Positions 17,121 to 25,449 are shown, numbered from the stretch's first letter. The stretch is 64,000 nt of DNA from Streptosporangium lutulentum (GCF_030811455.1 NZ_JAUSQU010000001.1:3472001-3536000); one strand, 5' to 3'. The notes: generated by a model from the sequence alone, not told the origin. Numbers and translations are program-made.

Positions 17121-18167
17121 TCATGAGGCGGTCTCCCCTCCGCTCCGCACGCGCGGATCGATCGCGGTGTAGAGCATGTCCGCCACGATGTTGGCGACGA
17201 CGATCGCCACGGTGATCAGCAGGAAGGCACCGCCCATCAGCGCGTAGTCACGGCTGGTGATGCTGTTGATCAGCAGCAGCCCCAGCCCCGGATAGTTGAA
17301 GATCATCTCGATGAAGATCGCGCCGCCGAAGAGCATGCCCAGCGAGAGCGCGAGGATGGTGAACAGCGGCAGGATCGCGTTGCGGGCCACGTAGCGGAAG
17401 ATGATCCCGCGCTTGAGGCCGCGCAGCTCGGCGGCGAGGATGAAGTCGTCGCCGAGCACCGTGACCACGCTCGACTTCATCGCCAGGATCCAGCCTCCGT
17501 AGCTGGCCAGCGCGTAGGTCACGATCGGCAGTGTGGCGTGCTGGATCAACGAGCCGATGTAGCCGGCGTTGAAGCCGGGCTCGAACAGGATGTCCGCCGT
17601 GCCGCCGGCGGGGAAGATCGGCAGCAGGGTCGTGAAGATCGCGGCTATCAGCAGCGCGAGGACGTACTGCGGCAGGCCGTGCAGGAGCGAGCCCGAGATG
17701 GCCAGGAGGTCGCCGAGCATGCCCGAGCGCCTCATCGCCGCGTAGACGCCCATGGTGATGCCGACCACGAAACTCAGCAGGGTGCCGACCAGGACCGGGA
17801 CGATCGTCCACGCGGCCGCCGAGGCGAGCAGCGTCGTGACCTGCACGCCGGGCGTGCTCAGCGACTGTCCCAGGTTGAGGTGGATCAGGCCCCTCATGTA
17901 GTCGACGTACTGCTCCCACAGGGTGCCGCGCGGCATGAAGCCGTACAGCGCGGCCGTGGCCCGCTGGGCCTGCTCCGGCGACATGCCCTGCTCCACCAGG
18001 CTCTCGTAGCGGGCGAGCAGGGGGTCGCCGGGGATGTTTCTGATGATCACGAAGCTGATCGTGGTGACCACCAGGATCATGACGAATCCGCGGACCAGGT
18101 GGCCCGCCAGCCGCCGTACGACGTTGTTGACCCCGGGAAGGCGCCGGGCCCCGATGAGCGTCGTCAT
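17121..18167 (-). CDS. Peptide ABC transporter permease (DppB type)
   Basis: A 348-residue permease. It has an N-terminal membrane span followed by FVIIRNIPGDPLL, the DppB hallmark, a periplasmic loop, then five spans with the EAA-like loop FILAAELRGLKRGIIFRYVARNAILP. The start ATG 18167 overlaps the stop of the binding-protein gene by 4 bases. Together with the DppC-type protein it forms the channel for the peptide bound by the upstream lipoprotein. Confidence 0.93.
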   Translation of the reverse strand: MTTLIGARRLPGVNNVVRRLAGHLVRGFVMILVVTTISFVIIRNIPGDPLLARYESLVEQGMSPEQAQRATAALYGFMPRGTLWEQYVDYMRGLIHLNLGQSLSTPGVQVTTLLASAAAWTIVPVLVGTLLSFVVGITMGVYAAMRRSGMLGDLLAISGSLLHGLPQYVLALLIAAIFTTLLPIFPAGGTADILFEPGFNAGYIGSLIQHATLPIVTYALASYGGWILAMKSSVVTVLGDDFILAAELRGLKRGIIFRYVARNAILPLFTILALSLGMLFGGAIFIEMIFNYPGLGLLLINSITSRDYALMGGAFLLITVAIVVANIVADMLYTAIDPRVRSGGETAS

Positions 18168-19975
18168 GCCTGCTTCCTCTTGATCAGACCGAGCTGGAGC
18201 CAGACACCGGAGGTGAGTCGCAGTGTGTCGCTGTTGTTCGGCGGGAAACCGGTGAAGCGGGTGGTGTTGACGAACTGGGTGTTGACGTAGTCCCACATCT
18301 GGATCACCGGAAGGTCCTGGTTCGTGGCCTCGGCGAGGACCCCGATGATCTTCTTCTGCTCGGCCTCGGAGGCCGAGTTCAGTTGGACCGCGAGCGCGCC
18401 GGGGTCGACCTTGCCGACGCCCTTGACGTCGAGGGTCTCCGGTCCGCCCATCCAGTTGCCCTCCGTGCCCGGGGCCACGTGCTTGAGTTTGCCGCCGAAG
18501 AGCTGCCAGCCGTTCGACGCGCCGTACAGGCGCTGGTAGATGTTGTACGGCGAGGGCCCGAGCGCGACCAGCCAGAATCCGACGTCGTACCTGCCCTGGG
18601 CGATCTCCTGCAGGTAGAGCGGGTAGTCGGCGGTGCTGACGACCTGGGCGTCGATCCCGGCGTCGTTGAGCTGGCTGGTGACGGCCTTCGCCCCGGACAC
18701 CCAGTCGGAGAACGACGCGGGCACGTTGATGGTCATCTTCCAGGGTGTGCCGTCCGGCATCGCCCACTTGCCGCCGATCTTCCGCATGCCCGCGGCCCTG
18801 AGTTCCTCCGCGGCCTTGGCGGGGTTGAACGTGTAGGGGTCGAGCGTGGAGAGCTTGTCGCCGAGCCAGGCTTCGGCGGCCTCCTGGTGCATGCCGGAGG
18901 TGGTCAGCGCGGCGACGCCGCCCTCCGGCGAGGCGACCTTCGTGACCTGCGCGCGGTCGATCAGATAGGCCAGCGCCCGGCGGACGTGCACGTTGTCGTA
19001 GGGCTTCTTGGACTGGTTGAACGCCAGCGCGTTGCCGACCGGCGAGTACCCCTTGACGACGTTGTTGCCCGAGGTCTGGACGATGCGCTTCATGACGTTG
19101 GCGGGGAGCGCGGTGAACGGCGCGTTGTCCAGCTGCCCGGAGATCAGGTAGTTCCAGACCTGCTCGTTGCCGGTGTAGTTGAGAATCTTCACCTTGTCGG
19201 GGGCGACGTTGGCGGCGTTGTAGAAATACTTGTTCTTGACCAGCAGCGCCTCACCGGGGTTCACCCGCGCCAGCGCGAACGGCCCCGCGGAGACGTCCTT
19301 GGGCGGGGCGAAGGCGATGACCTTGTCGGCCAGGCTGGTGATCTCGGCGCGCGCCGCGTCGGCCCCGGGAGCGTCGCTCTGCGCGGTCTTCAGCTTGGTC
19401 CAGAAGTCGGCGGGCAGCACACCGGCCCAGACGTGCTCCGGGACGATGAAGGTCTCCATCACGCCCTGGACGAAGGAGTTGCTCGGGTTCTTCGCCGACT
19501 GGGTGATTTTGATCGTCCGGTCATTAATGATCTTAATGTCGGAGGCCGTACCGGCCGCGGAGGGGTCGAGCGCGTAGGCGGTGCCGCCCTGGGTGTAGGC
19601 CAGGCCGATGGAGAACTTCACGTCCTCGGCGGTGATCGGCGTGCCGTCGGACCACCTGCCGTTCGGGCGGAGATTGATGGTGATCGAGGACTGGCGAGGA
19701 GCGATCTTCCAGCTCTCCGCGACGCCCGGGTAGAACTCGTCGGAGTCGGTCAGATTGTTCTTGGTCCACCCGAGCCACTCGGAGTTGTACCCCTGGAAGG
19801 CGTTGCCCTTGGGGTTGTACGGATTGATCGGCGCGTTCGCGTCGAGGCCCGGCTTGAGGGCGTCGATCGTCGTGTACACACCGCCGTCACTCGCGGCGGA
19901 GCCGCCTCCGGCACCACCGCCGCACGCCGCGGTGGTGAGGGCGATCAACACCGCTACCACTGCTAGTCGCTTCAT
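18164..19975 (-). CDS. Peptide ABC transporter substrate-binding lipoprotein
   Basis: A 603-residue SBP_bac_5 (DppA/OppA) family protein. The lipobox LTTAAC places the lipidated Cys at residue 18; the mature start is Gly/Ser-rich. The family signature WSDGTPITAEDVKFS lies near 110-125. It captures peptides outside the membrane and delivers them to the permeases encoded just downstream. It is the first gene of a leftward operon that continues to GNAT and probably murQ, so a muropeptide or cell-wall peptide is a plausible ligand (inference). RBS CGGAG sits about 7 bases before ATG 19975. Confidence 0.93.
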   Translation of the reverse strand: MKRLAVVAVLIALTTAACGGGAGGGSAASDGGVYTTIDALKPGLDANAPINPYNPKGNAFQGYNSEWLGWTKNNLTDSDEFYPGVAESWKIAPRQSSITINLRPNGRWSDGTPITAEDVKFSIGLAYTQGGTAYALDPSAAGTASDIKIINDRTIKITQSAKNPSNSFVQGVMETFIVPEHVWAGVLPADFWTKLKTAQSDAPGADAARAEITSLADKVIAFAPPKDVSAGPFALARVNPGEALLVKNKYFYNAANVAPDKVKILNYTGNEQVWNYLISGQLDNAPFTALPANVMKRIVQTSGNNVVKGYSPVGNALAFNQSKKPYDNVHVRRALAYLIDRAQVTKVASPEGGVAALTTSGMHQEAAEAWLGDKLSTLDPYTFNPAKAAEELRAAGMRKIGGKWAMPDGTPWKMTINVPASFSDWVSGAKAVTSQLNDAGIDAQVVSTADYPLYLQEIAQGRYDVGFWLVALGPSPYNIYQRLYGASNGWQLFGGKLKHVAPGTEGNWMGGPETLDVKGVGKVDPGALAVQLNSASEAEQKKIIGVLAEATNQDLPVIQMWDYVNTQFVNTTRFTGFPPNNSDTLRLTSGVWLQLGLIKRKQA

Positions 19976-20280
19976 GAACTACTCCGGGGAGTCTTGCCAG
20001 GCCAGGACGTCGGGGTTGTCCGGACACTACGTTCACTCGGCGACCTGAGTCAATAATTTCCAAAGCCCGCGTGTTTAATGTAACTTTCCTTCATTTCTTG
20101 TCCGCGGACACCCCATGCCACGAATCCCTCGCCCTGGACGGGGATCCGAGCCCTGCGGCCGACGGCCACGCCCGCCCCGGCTCACCCACCGGCTTCCATG
20201 CACGGGCTTTAATTTTTACGTTCCGGCTCGCCGGCGCCGTCCGGTGAACCCGGGACGGAGCCGGATCCAGGTTCTTCGCG
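19976..20280. other. Promoter region of the peptide-transporter operon
   Basis: This roughly 300-base stretch has no gene. It is AT-richer near 20050-20100 (GTTTAATGTAACTTTCC), suggesting an operator. A plausible leftward promoter is TTGACT at 20053-20048 and TAGTGT at 20029-20024, spaced 18 bases. Confidence 0.45.
20024..20053 (-). promoter_or_regulatory. Candidate -35/-10 promoter for the peptide-transporter operon
   Basis: TTGACT and TAGTGT on the reverse strand, 18 bases apart and about 50 bases upstream of the lipoprotein start. The -35 is close to consensus, the -10 is fair. Confidence 0.4.
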
Positions 20281-20334
20281 GCCCACGACCGACAGGCCCG
20301 CTCCGGAGTCGGAGCGGGCCTACCGGTCGTGGGC
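20281..20334. terminator. Strong hairpin terminator after the APH-like kinase gene
   Basis: GCCCACGACCG pairs with CGGTCGTGGGC and, after a 3-base internal loop, GGCCCGCTCCG pairs with CGGAGCGGGCC around a 4-base loop. The 54-base structure lies 41 bases beyond the stop of the leftward kinase gene and just ahead of the transporter promoter region. Confidence 0.75.
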
Positions 20335-20375
20335 GGACATCGGGCAGCGGTCGTCCGGACGGTCCGGCGACGGAT

Positions 20376-21590
20376 CTAGGCGGGGTCCGGACCGTTGACC
20401 GCGCCAAGGGTGTCCAGGTCCAGGAGGGCGTTCGACGCGCGTTCGAGGATGCCGAGACTGATCGAGTCGGGCTGGAATTTCGGCTGGATCGCGCTGCGTC
20501 CGATGGACAGCAGCCAGCCGAAGTAGGACCAGAGCATCTGCCGGCGGTAGGCGAGCCACGCGGCCTCGACGTCCGGCGCCGTGCCTCCCGCCGCATCGAG
20601 CCGCTCCAGGTAGAAGGCCAGCAGGTCACGTTCCCAGGCGCGCCGGTCCTCCACGGCCAGCCCGGTCGCGATGGTGTACGACACGTCGTAGGCCCAGCTG
20701 CCGCGCATGACGACCTGCCAGTCGCCGAACCCCAGCCGGCCGGACCGGGTCTTGTAGACGTTGCCGATGTGCGAGTCGCCGTGCAGGAGGGTCAGGGGGC
20801 CCTGACCCGCCAGCTCCAGCGATCGCCAGAGCGCTCGGTAGAGGTCGTCGTGGAGGGGCAGGACGGCCTCGGGCATCACGGCCTTGGCGCGCTGGACCCC
20901 GACCTGGCTGCGCTTCTCCAGCCCGGCGAACTTGGCGAGGTTGCCGATGAAGGTCTCCGGCGTCTTCCGGAGGAACGAATGCCGATCCAGCTCCGCGTCG
21001 TCCCAGTACCGTCCGTGCCAGACCGCCATGTCGGCGAGCAGGCCCTTCATCTCCTCAAGGGAGATCGGGGTCTGCGGGGTGCAGAAGGTCGCCCCCTTGG
21101 TGGCGACGATGTCCTCCATCAGCGCGATCGAGCGCCCCGACGCCGGATCGACCGCTCCGTGATAGCCGTGGGGCGCCTCGATGTCCAGGTGGGGCCGGAG
21201 GTGCGTGTAGAACCCCGGCTCACCCGTGAGCACGTCGGCCATCCCCAGGAGCAGGCGCTGGGTCCAGCTCCGGCTCGTCTTGGCGAAGAGCGCCGTGGGC
21301 AGGCCCGCGTCGCGACCGGCGGCGTTGTAGACGACCGTGGCCCGCCAGCGGCTCGACGTACCGTTGCTCACGTCCTCCAGGCCGTGGGACTCGACCGCCG
21401 CGCCGGCGTGCTCACCGCACAGGACGGCGGTCAGCCATTCGCCGGTGACCTCCCTTGTCCGCACCGGCACGTCCGTCGAACGGGTCGCCGGCCGTCGGGT
21501 GAGCTGCTCCCGGAGAGCGTGGCCGCTGTATCGCAGGATTCCCTTGGCCACCACCAGCCCCGGACTGTCAGTGCGCGAACCGGTGTCCAA
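20376..21590 (-). CDS. Aminoglycoside-phosphotransferase-like kinase (APH/EcKL fold)
   Basis: A 404-residue protein of the protein-kinase-like APH superfamily. The catalytic loop is LLHGDSHIGN (about 268-277, Asp271) and the metal-binding DWQ motif is FGDWQ (Asp290); the DUF1679/EcKL-type spacing fits a small-molecule kinase. Nothing marks it as a true resistance enzyme. The start is uncertain: TTG 21590 has GAGGAG 8 bases upstream and is preferred, but the frame stays open to an ATG at 21677. A strong hairpin follows the stop. Confidence 0.8.
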   Translation of the reverse strand: MDTGSRTDSPGLVVAKGILRYSGHALREQLTRRPATRSTDVPVRTREVTGEWLTAVLCGEHAGAAVESHGLEDVSNGTSSRWRATVVYNAAGRDAGLPTALFAKTSRSWTQRLLLGMADVLTGEPGFYTHLRPHLDIEAPHGYHGAVDPASGRSIALMEDIVATKGATFCTPQTPISLEEMKGLLADMAVWHGRYWDDAELDRHSFLRKTPETFIGNLAKFAGLEKRSQVGVQRAKAVMPEAVLPLHDDLYRALWRSLELAGQGPLTLLHGDSHIGNVYKTRSGRLGFGDWQVVMRGSWAYDVSYTIATGLAVEDRRAWERDLLAFYLERLDAAGGTAPDVEAAWLAYRRQMLWSYFGWLLSIGRSAIQPKFQPDSISLGILERASNALLDLDTLGAVNGPDPA

Positions 21591-21713
21591 TGACTGATCT
21601 CCTCGGTCATAGGCCGCAGATCCAGAAATGGATCTTGCTTCATGCGGAGTATGACCGATCAGGGAGCTCTGAGCCACCGTGAATCTCGGAATCAGGGCGG
21701 CCGACCGGGATGA

Positions 21714-21871
21714 TCAGCCGTCCACCGGGACCACGGGCGCCGGGGAGCCAGGTCCGGCGATGCGCTTGGAGACGGCCTGCCGGGGGATCGACAGGTCTGC
21801 GGCGGCGTGCTGGAACCGGCCGGTGCCCACGACGGCGACGAACGTGCGCACAGCATCGAGATCCGCACCGG
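21714..21871 (-). pseudogene. LysR-family regulator, N-terminal HTH remnant
   Basis: On the reverse strand a short frame reads LDAVRTFVAVVGTGRFQHAA then ADLSIPRQAVSKRIA, the unmistakable LysR winged-helix start. It then loses homology and meets a stop at 21714, after about 52 codons. No in-frame ATG or GTG precedes the homology, and the effector domain is absent. It is divergent from the MFS remnant and isochorismatase gene, the usual LysR arrangement, so it is probably their former regulator. The perfect palindrome at 21880-21904 would be its operator. Confidence 0.7.
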
Positions 21872-21879
21872 CCGATCTT

Positions 21880-21904
21880 AGTTCACAACTTACAGTTGTG
21901 AACT
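21880..21904. promoter_or_regulatory. Perfect 11-bp-arm palindrome between LysR and MFS remnants
   Basis: AGTTCACAACT and AGTTGTGAACT flank TAC. It lies in the divergent promoter next to the truncated LysR gene, so it is a strong operator candidate that has outlived its regulator, unless another dimeric regulator uses it. Confidence 0.65.
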
Positions 21905-21990
21905 TTCGGTCAGGCGTTGTTTGACGAGCTTATCAACCGCACGTTTTGATCTCTCAAGTCAACGAATGGTTGTTTCGCAGAGATAGCGGG

Positions 21991-22440
21991 TGTGCGTTGG
22001 GGGAGTTCGCCTGGGCGGCGGTTCACGTGGTTCTGGGCCGCGTATACGGTCAGCGCGTCCGGCGCATGGCTCGCGTTCGACGCGTTCGCCCCGATCGCGA
22101 TTCCCGCTCTGGACGCAGGGCCTGTCGAGGTGCCGGTTCCGGCCGCCGCAGGGCTCGCGGTCGGGGCGGTGGTCGCGGTGCCGCTCGGGCCGTGGGTGGA
22201 GTTCCGGCGCGAACGGCCGGTGATGATCGCGATGGACCTGATCCGGTTCGCGGCGCTGATGAGCGTCGCTCACCGTCCTCATGCTCGGCGACCTCGGGTC
22301 CACACCCTGGCGGTGCGACCCCGCCTTCGGCGCCCCCCGCATCGGCGGCTTCATCGGCTCGCGACTGGCCCGTCCGTTCCTCCTCCCTCGACACGACCGC
22401 ACGTCCCACCTCAAGAACGCCGACCAGGCACCACCGGAAA
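21991..22440 (+). pseudogene. MFS transporter, internally deleted remnant
   Basis: The first ~95 codons read as an MFS N-terminus (FTWFWAAYTVSASGAWLAFD, then VPLGPWVEFRRERPVMIAMD). The frame then becomes non-homologous after LIRFAALMSV. In another frame the next stretch reads FGAPRIGGFIGSRLARPF, like a later MFS segment, before homology ends at about 22370. An internal deletion and frameshift have reduced a roughly 400-residue exporter to 450 bases. By chance the first frame stays open into the hydrolase gene, which should not be taken as a fusion. Confidence 0.65.
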
Positions 22441-22453
22441 GGCAGACACTCTC

Positions 22454-23050
22454 ATGAGCACCGCCCCCACGCTCGACCCCGCACACACCGCCCTGCTCGT
22501 CATGGACTATCAGCCCGCGATCCTCGCGCTGCTCCCCGAAAGCGACAGTGAAGCCTTGCTGGGACGCATGGAAAAGGTAATCGCCGCCGTTCGCGCCAGG
22601 GGCGGTACCGTCGCCTACGTCCGGGTCGGCTTCACCGAGGCCGACTGGGCTGCGATCCCGCCCACCAACAGATCTTTCGCACCGATCGCCCAGCACCGTC
22701 TCATGCACCACGCGGACCTTGACACCGCTGTCCACGAACGTCTCGCTCCCCAGGACGGAGACATCATCGTGCGTAAGATCCGTTACGGAGGCCTGTCCAC
22801 CACCGACCTCGATCAGCGGCTGCGCGAACACGGCATCACCACTCTGATCATCTCGGGCATCAGTACCAGCGGCGTCGTCCTGTCCACCGTCCTCGACGCG
22901 GCCGACCGCGACTACCGGCTCTACGTCCTGGCCGACGGCGTCGCCGACCCTGACCCCGAAGCGCATGACGTCCTGCTCCGTCAGGTCTTTCCCTCACGGG
23001 CCCACATCCTCGAAACCGCCGAGTTGCACACCCTCCTGCGAGCCGACTGA
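22454..23050 (+). CDS. Isochorismatase-fold hydrolase
   Basis: A 198-residue isochorismatase-like protein. The catalytic Asp is in LLVMDYQPAI (Asp18) and a Lys lies in IVRKIRYGG. The usual nucleophile Cys position reads GISTSGVVLSTV, so the Cys is replaced, as in a subgroup of this family. That makes classical amidase activity doubtful. ATG 22454 is preferred over the open frame running in from the MFS remnant because homology starts here. It probably once formed a unit with the upstream transporter. Confidence 0.88.
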   Translation: MSTAPTLDPAHTALLVMDYQPAILALLPESDSEALLGRMEKVIAAVRARGGTVAYVRVGFTEADWAAIPPTNRSFAPIAQHRLMHHADLDTAVHERLAPQDGDIIVRKIRYGGLSTTDLDQRLREHGITTLIISGISTSGVVLSTVLDAADRDYRLYVLADGVADPDPEAHDVLLRQVFPSRAHILETAELHTLLRAD

Positions 23051-23170
23051 CGCCGGCCGCGCCGGCACACCCGGCAGGAGAACGACCGCTCGCTCTCCTG
23101 GTGCCCGCCCCGGGACGCGGCCAAGCCGCGGACCAACGAGACCGGACGCCGCACCGTGCTGTGTCCGGCC

Positions 23171-23683
23171 TCAGCTCCCCGGCCTTGCCAGGGCCCGGGC
23201 ATTCCACCGGCGGATCGTGGCATGGTGTGGCGACCACGACCGCCACACGTCGCGGCCCCAAGCCCAGGCGAGTCGCTCATGCTCGACCGCGTCACGGGCG
23301 GCGAGTACGTCGACGGCGGTCATCAGGCCGTGCTGCTGCGGCGGCCGCAGCCAGTGGAAGTAGTCCGGGCGGCCGGCCATCATCTGCTTGTGCAGCGCTG
23401 GACCGTCGCGCGGATCGGCCTCGCCCTCAACGAACAGGCACAGCGTCATCAGGCACAGCGCCAGGCCCTGGATCCCCCGCCGGCTACTGTCGCCGGAGTG
23501 CTGCGCGATGTATGCGTCCACGATCAACTGGTGGACATGACGGTACTCGGCGATGGTGTACGAGCGTGCCAGTAGCTCGCCGTAGCGCTCCCAGCACTCG
23601 GCCGACGCCCTGCGCTCGTCAGGGAGCGGCCCACCCGTGGCTGGGGCCACCAGCCCGCACCCGGGACAGGTGGTCGTGGTCAT
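23171..23683 (-). CDS. DUF5946 family protein
   Basis: A 170-residue protein starting MTTTTCPGCGL with a Cys-x2-Cys pair, followed by ACWERYGELLARSY and ending in HHATIRRWNARALARPGS. This pattern fits DUF5946, a common actinobacterial family of unknown role. The N-terminal Cys pair suggests metal binding. The start ATG 23683 overlaps the stop of a preceding leftward frame by 4 bases (ATGA), implying coupled translation. Confidence 0.78.
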   Translation of the reverse strand: MTTTTCPGCGLVAPATGGPLPDERRASAECWERYGELLARSYTIAEYRHVHQLIVDAYIAQHSGDSSRRGIQGLALCLMTLCLFVEGEADPRDGPALHKQMMAGRPDYFHWLRPPQQHGLMTAVDVLAARDAVEHERLAWAWGRDVWRSWSPHHATIRRWNARALARPGS

Positions 23684-23997
23684 CGGGACCCGCTCAAGCC
23701 GGCCGACGCCCACGGGCGCACCTGCTCATGGTGGCCGGCCCAAGCCGGCCAGGCTGCCTGAGTCCGGCCGCGGACCGCTGTTGCGTGGCCGGCCCTGTTG
23801 ATGGCGCGGTGGATGCCGGCCCCGGTGACCTCGCCGAGGAAGACCGATGGCGACGGGTGCAGCCAATCCGCCGCCACCAGATCATCGTCGTGTGATGCGA
23901 CGTTCACACTCAAGATCTTATCCGCCGCGTGGCTCCGCGCTCTGGAACGGCCGCCCCACCACCCGACGCCTACTGCCGGGCGCCCTAGGACAATCAT
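23680..23997 (-). CDS. Hypothetical protein coupled to the DUF5946 gene
   Basis: A 105-residue frame ends in a 4-base overlap with the DUF5946 start. It contains LHPSPSVFLGEVTGAGIHRA and AAWPAWAGHHEQVR, which look like conserved protein sequence, but I do not recognise a family. The start at ATG 23997 is uncertain; the frame runs further upstream into a region where the opposite strand has a STAS remnant. Confidence 0.45.
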   Translation of the reverse strand: MIVLGRPAVGVGWWGGRSRARSHAADKILSVNVASHDDDLVAADWLHPSPSVFLGEVTGAGIHRAINRAGHATAVRGRTQAAWPAWAGHHEQVRPWASAGLSGSR

Positions 23998-24033
23998 CCT
24001 GTTGGCGAATGCGTGACCGTAGGAGGTGGCGCC

Positions 24034-24144
24034 GTGGCCCAAGGTTCCCGAACACAGCTGGAAGTGCAGAATTTTCAACTGGGCTCGCTGCGGGTCCTTC
24101 GCCTCGCGGGTGAGCTGGATGCCCTTACGGCCCCCAATGCCTGA
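24034..24144 (+). pseudogene. STAS-domain (anti-sigma-factor antagonist) remnant, 36 codons
   Basis: GTG 24034 has an AGGAGG ribosome site 7 bases upstream and begins a frame reading LGSLRVLRLAGELDALTAP before a TGA at 24142. The GELD-x-LTAP pattern is the first strand and turn of a STAS domain, as in SpoIIAA/RsbV-type anti-sigma antagonists. About 70 residues, including the phosphorylatable serine, are missing. It is either a truncated gene or a decayed one; the intact start and ribosome site suggest recent loss. Confidence 0.55.
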
Positions 24145-24161
24145 TCGGCGATTTCACTCGC

Positions 24162-24545
24162 CTACGGCGTCGCGTTGTTGTTGTTGTTGGTGTTGTTGAC
24201 CGGTTCGGAGCGCCGGCGGTCGCGGCCGTCGCGTCCGTCGCGTCCGTCGCGGCGGCGCTCGTCTTCGCTGAAGGTGGTGTTGTTGTTGTTGAGGTTCACG
24301 TTGAGGTGGAACCTCCTGTGGTCGCGGTGACTGGAGCAGCTGCGGTGGTGGCAGCTGCGGTGGTGGTGGCAGCAGCAGCCGCGGCGCCAGCCCCAGCCGC
24401 CACCGCCGCAGTTGGCGACGCTCGCGCCTGCGGTGACCGTGGCGGTGGCGTTGGCGGCGGTGGTCGCCGCGCTCAGGCTCACGACTCCGCCGGCCAGGGC
24501 CGCGCTGATCGCGAGCCCCGCGATGACATTTTTGATGTCGGGCAT
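24162..24545 (-). CDS. Secreted Cys/His-rich low-complexity peptide
   Basis: The 127-residue protein starts with a clean signal peptide (about 1-32, AISAALAGGVVSLSAATTAA). The mature part is Gly/Trp-Arg, then a GCCCHHHRSCHHRSCSSH cluster with six Cys and eight His in under 40 residues, an Asn tract, DGR repeats and a second Asn tract. The Cys/His block looks like a metal-binding site. The DNA carries GTT triplet runs (24173-24198) and a 9-base repeat encoding the DGR units (24216-24252), so length variation by slippage is possible. RBS AAGGGG precedes ATG 24545. No family recognised. Confidence 0.65.
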   Translation of the reverse strand: MPDIKNVIAGLAISAALAGGVVSLSAATTAANATATVTAGASVANCGGGGWGWRRGCCCHHHRSCHHRSCSSHRDHRRFHLNVNLNNNNTTFSEDERRRDGRDGRDGRDRRRSEPVNNTNNNNNATP

Positions 24546-25449
24546 TACATTTCCCCTTAAAAGGATCGGTTGCCCCGATTCTGATATTTCCAGAATTATC
24601 GGAAAATGATCGGGATGACCACTTATAGATCGTCCCTGTTGTCATAGTTTCCTCGGATGTCATGCGACAAACGAATATTGACGGCTTTTGCTGTCTTATT
24701 ATCCAACCATTGATGATGTTAGACCCTTATTGATTGTTTTACTATGAAATGCTTCCAATGTCGGATTTGACCCATAAGTTCCAGAGCGATCATGGAAGGC
24801 GCGCCGGGGGGCCGACGGCCCAGGAATGCCCGACAAAACAAATGAGCCGATCTTCTTGTTCCGCCTCCCTACCTGAGGCACGTCTCATTGAGCATGACGC
24901 ATCCGTTTGGATGCCTCAGATACGAAAGACGGCATGCTCCTGACCGAGCCCGTGTCGACGACCGCCGTCCAAGCCTCCTCGGTGGCAGACCCGGGCGAAT
25001 GCATTGGTCGGCCGGATGATGGAAACGGCGAAAGAGCCGGGAGGCTGATTGGACGACAAGTATTGACGGTGGGTCCGCATATTCTGAATCAACACGCATA
25101 GGTTGATATAGCATGACAATCTCAACTCTGATTTCGCCGCCGACGATGATCGGGCCCCCAACGACGGCACATGGTAAATGCAGCACCGCCAACGGCGGGG
25201 TATCCAGATCTACGTCCTGACCCGTGAAGACAAGCCCTCGCTTCCGCGAGGCTTTCTTCGTTATCGAGGTACAGCCGGAATGCGACAGGAACAGACTCTC
25301 GGCCCGCGTATCCATATGAAATTCGACCGATCCGTGGGGCCTTGCCAAAGCCGCACAGGATACGTGACCGGTCGTTGGCCAACCATGATTGTTCTCACCG
25401 GTACCGGCTATTCCATTGGCCCCAAAGCCGGACCACATCACAGCGCCGG
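24546..25449. other. AT-richer intergenic region with a rho-independent-type terminator
   Basis: About 900 bases with clearly lower GC than the rest of the window, especially 24560-24780. I find no gene with a recognisable product. A short hairpin lies at 24898-24913 (GCATCC, GTTT, GGATGC). A terminator with a T-rich tail lies at 25233-25258. The region looks like inserted or decayed DNA. Confidence 0.5.
25233..25258 (+). terminator. Rho-independent-like terminator in a gene-poor region
   Basis: AGC-C-CTCGC pairs with GCGAG-GCT around TTCC (one bulged C) and is followed by TTTCTT. It would end rightward transcription, yet no intact rightward gene lies upstream, which suggests a lost gene. 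Confidence 0.5.

Noticed and set aside
15254..17215. A 653-codon open frame on the + strand across the peptide ABC genes
   Set aside because: Antisense to clear DppC/DppD genes, Gln/His/Arg-rich composition typical of shadow frames.
18383..19966. A 527-codon + strand frame opposite the peptide-binding lipoprotein
   Set aside because: The minus strand has a lipobox and the SBP_bac_5 signature; the antisense frame has none.
21992..23050. An apparent MFS-isochorismatase fusion protein
   Set aside because: The frame is open only by chance through a degraded, out-of-frame MFS segment; the hydrolase has its own start at 22454.
24173..24260. Regular GTT and 9-base repeats that could be mistaken for a CRISPR array
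   Set aside because: Units are too short, have no spacers and encode the Asn and DGR tracts of the secreted peptide.
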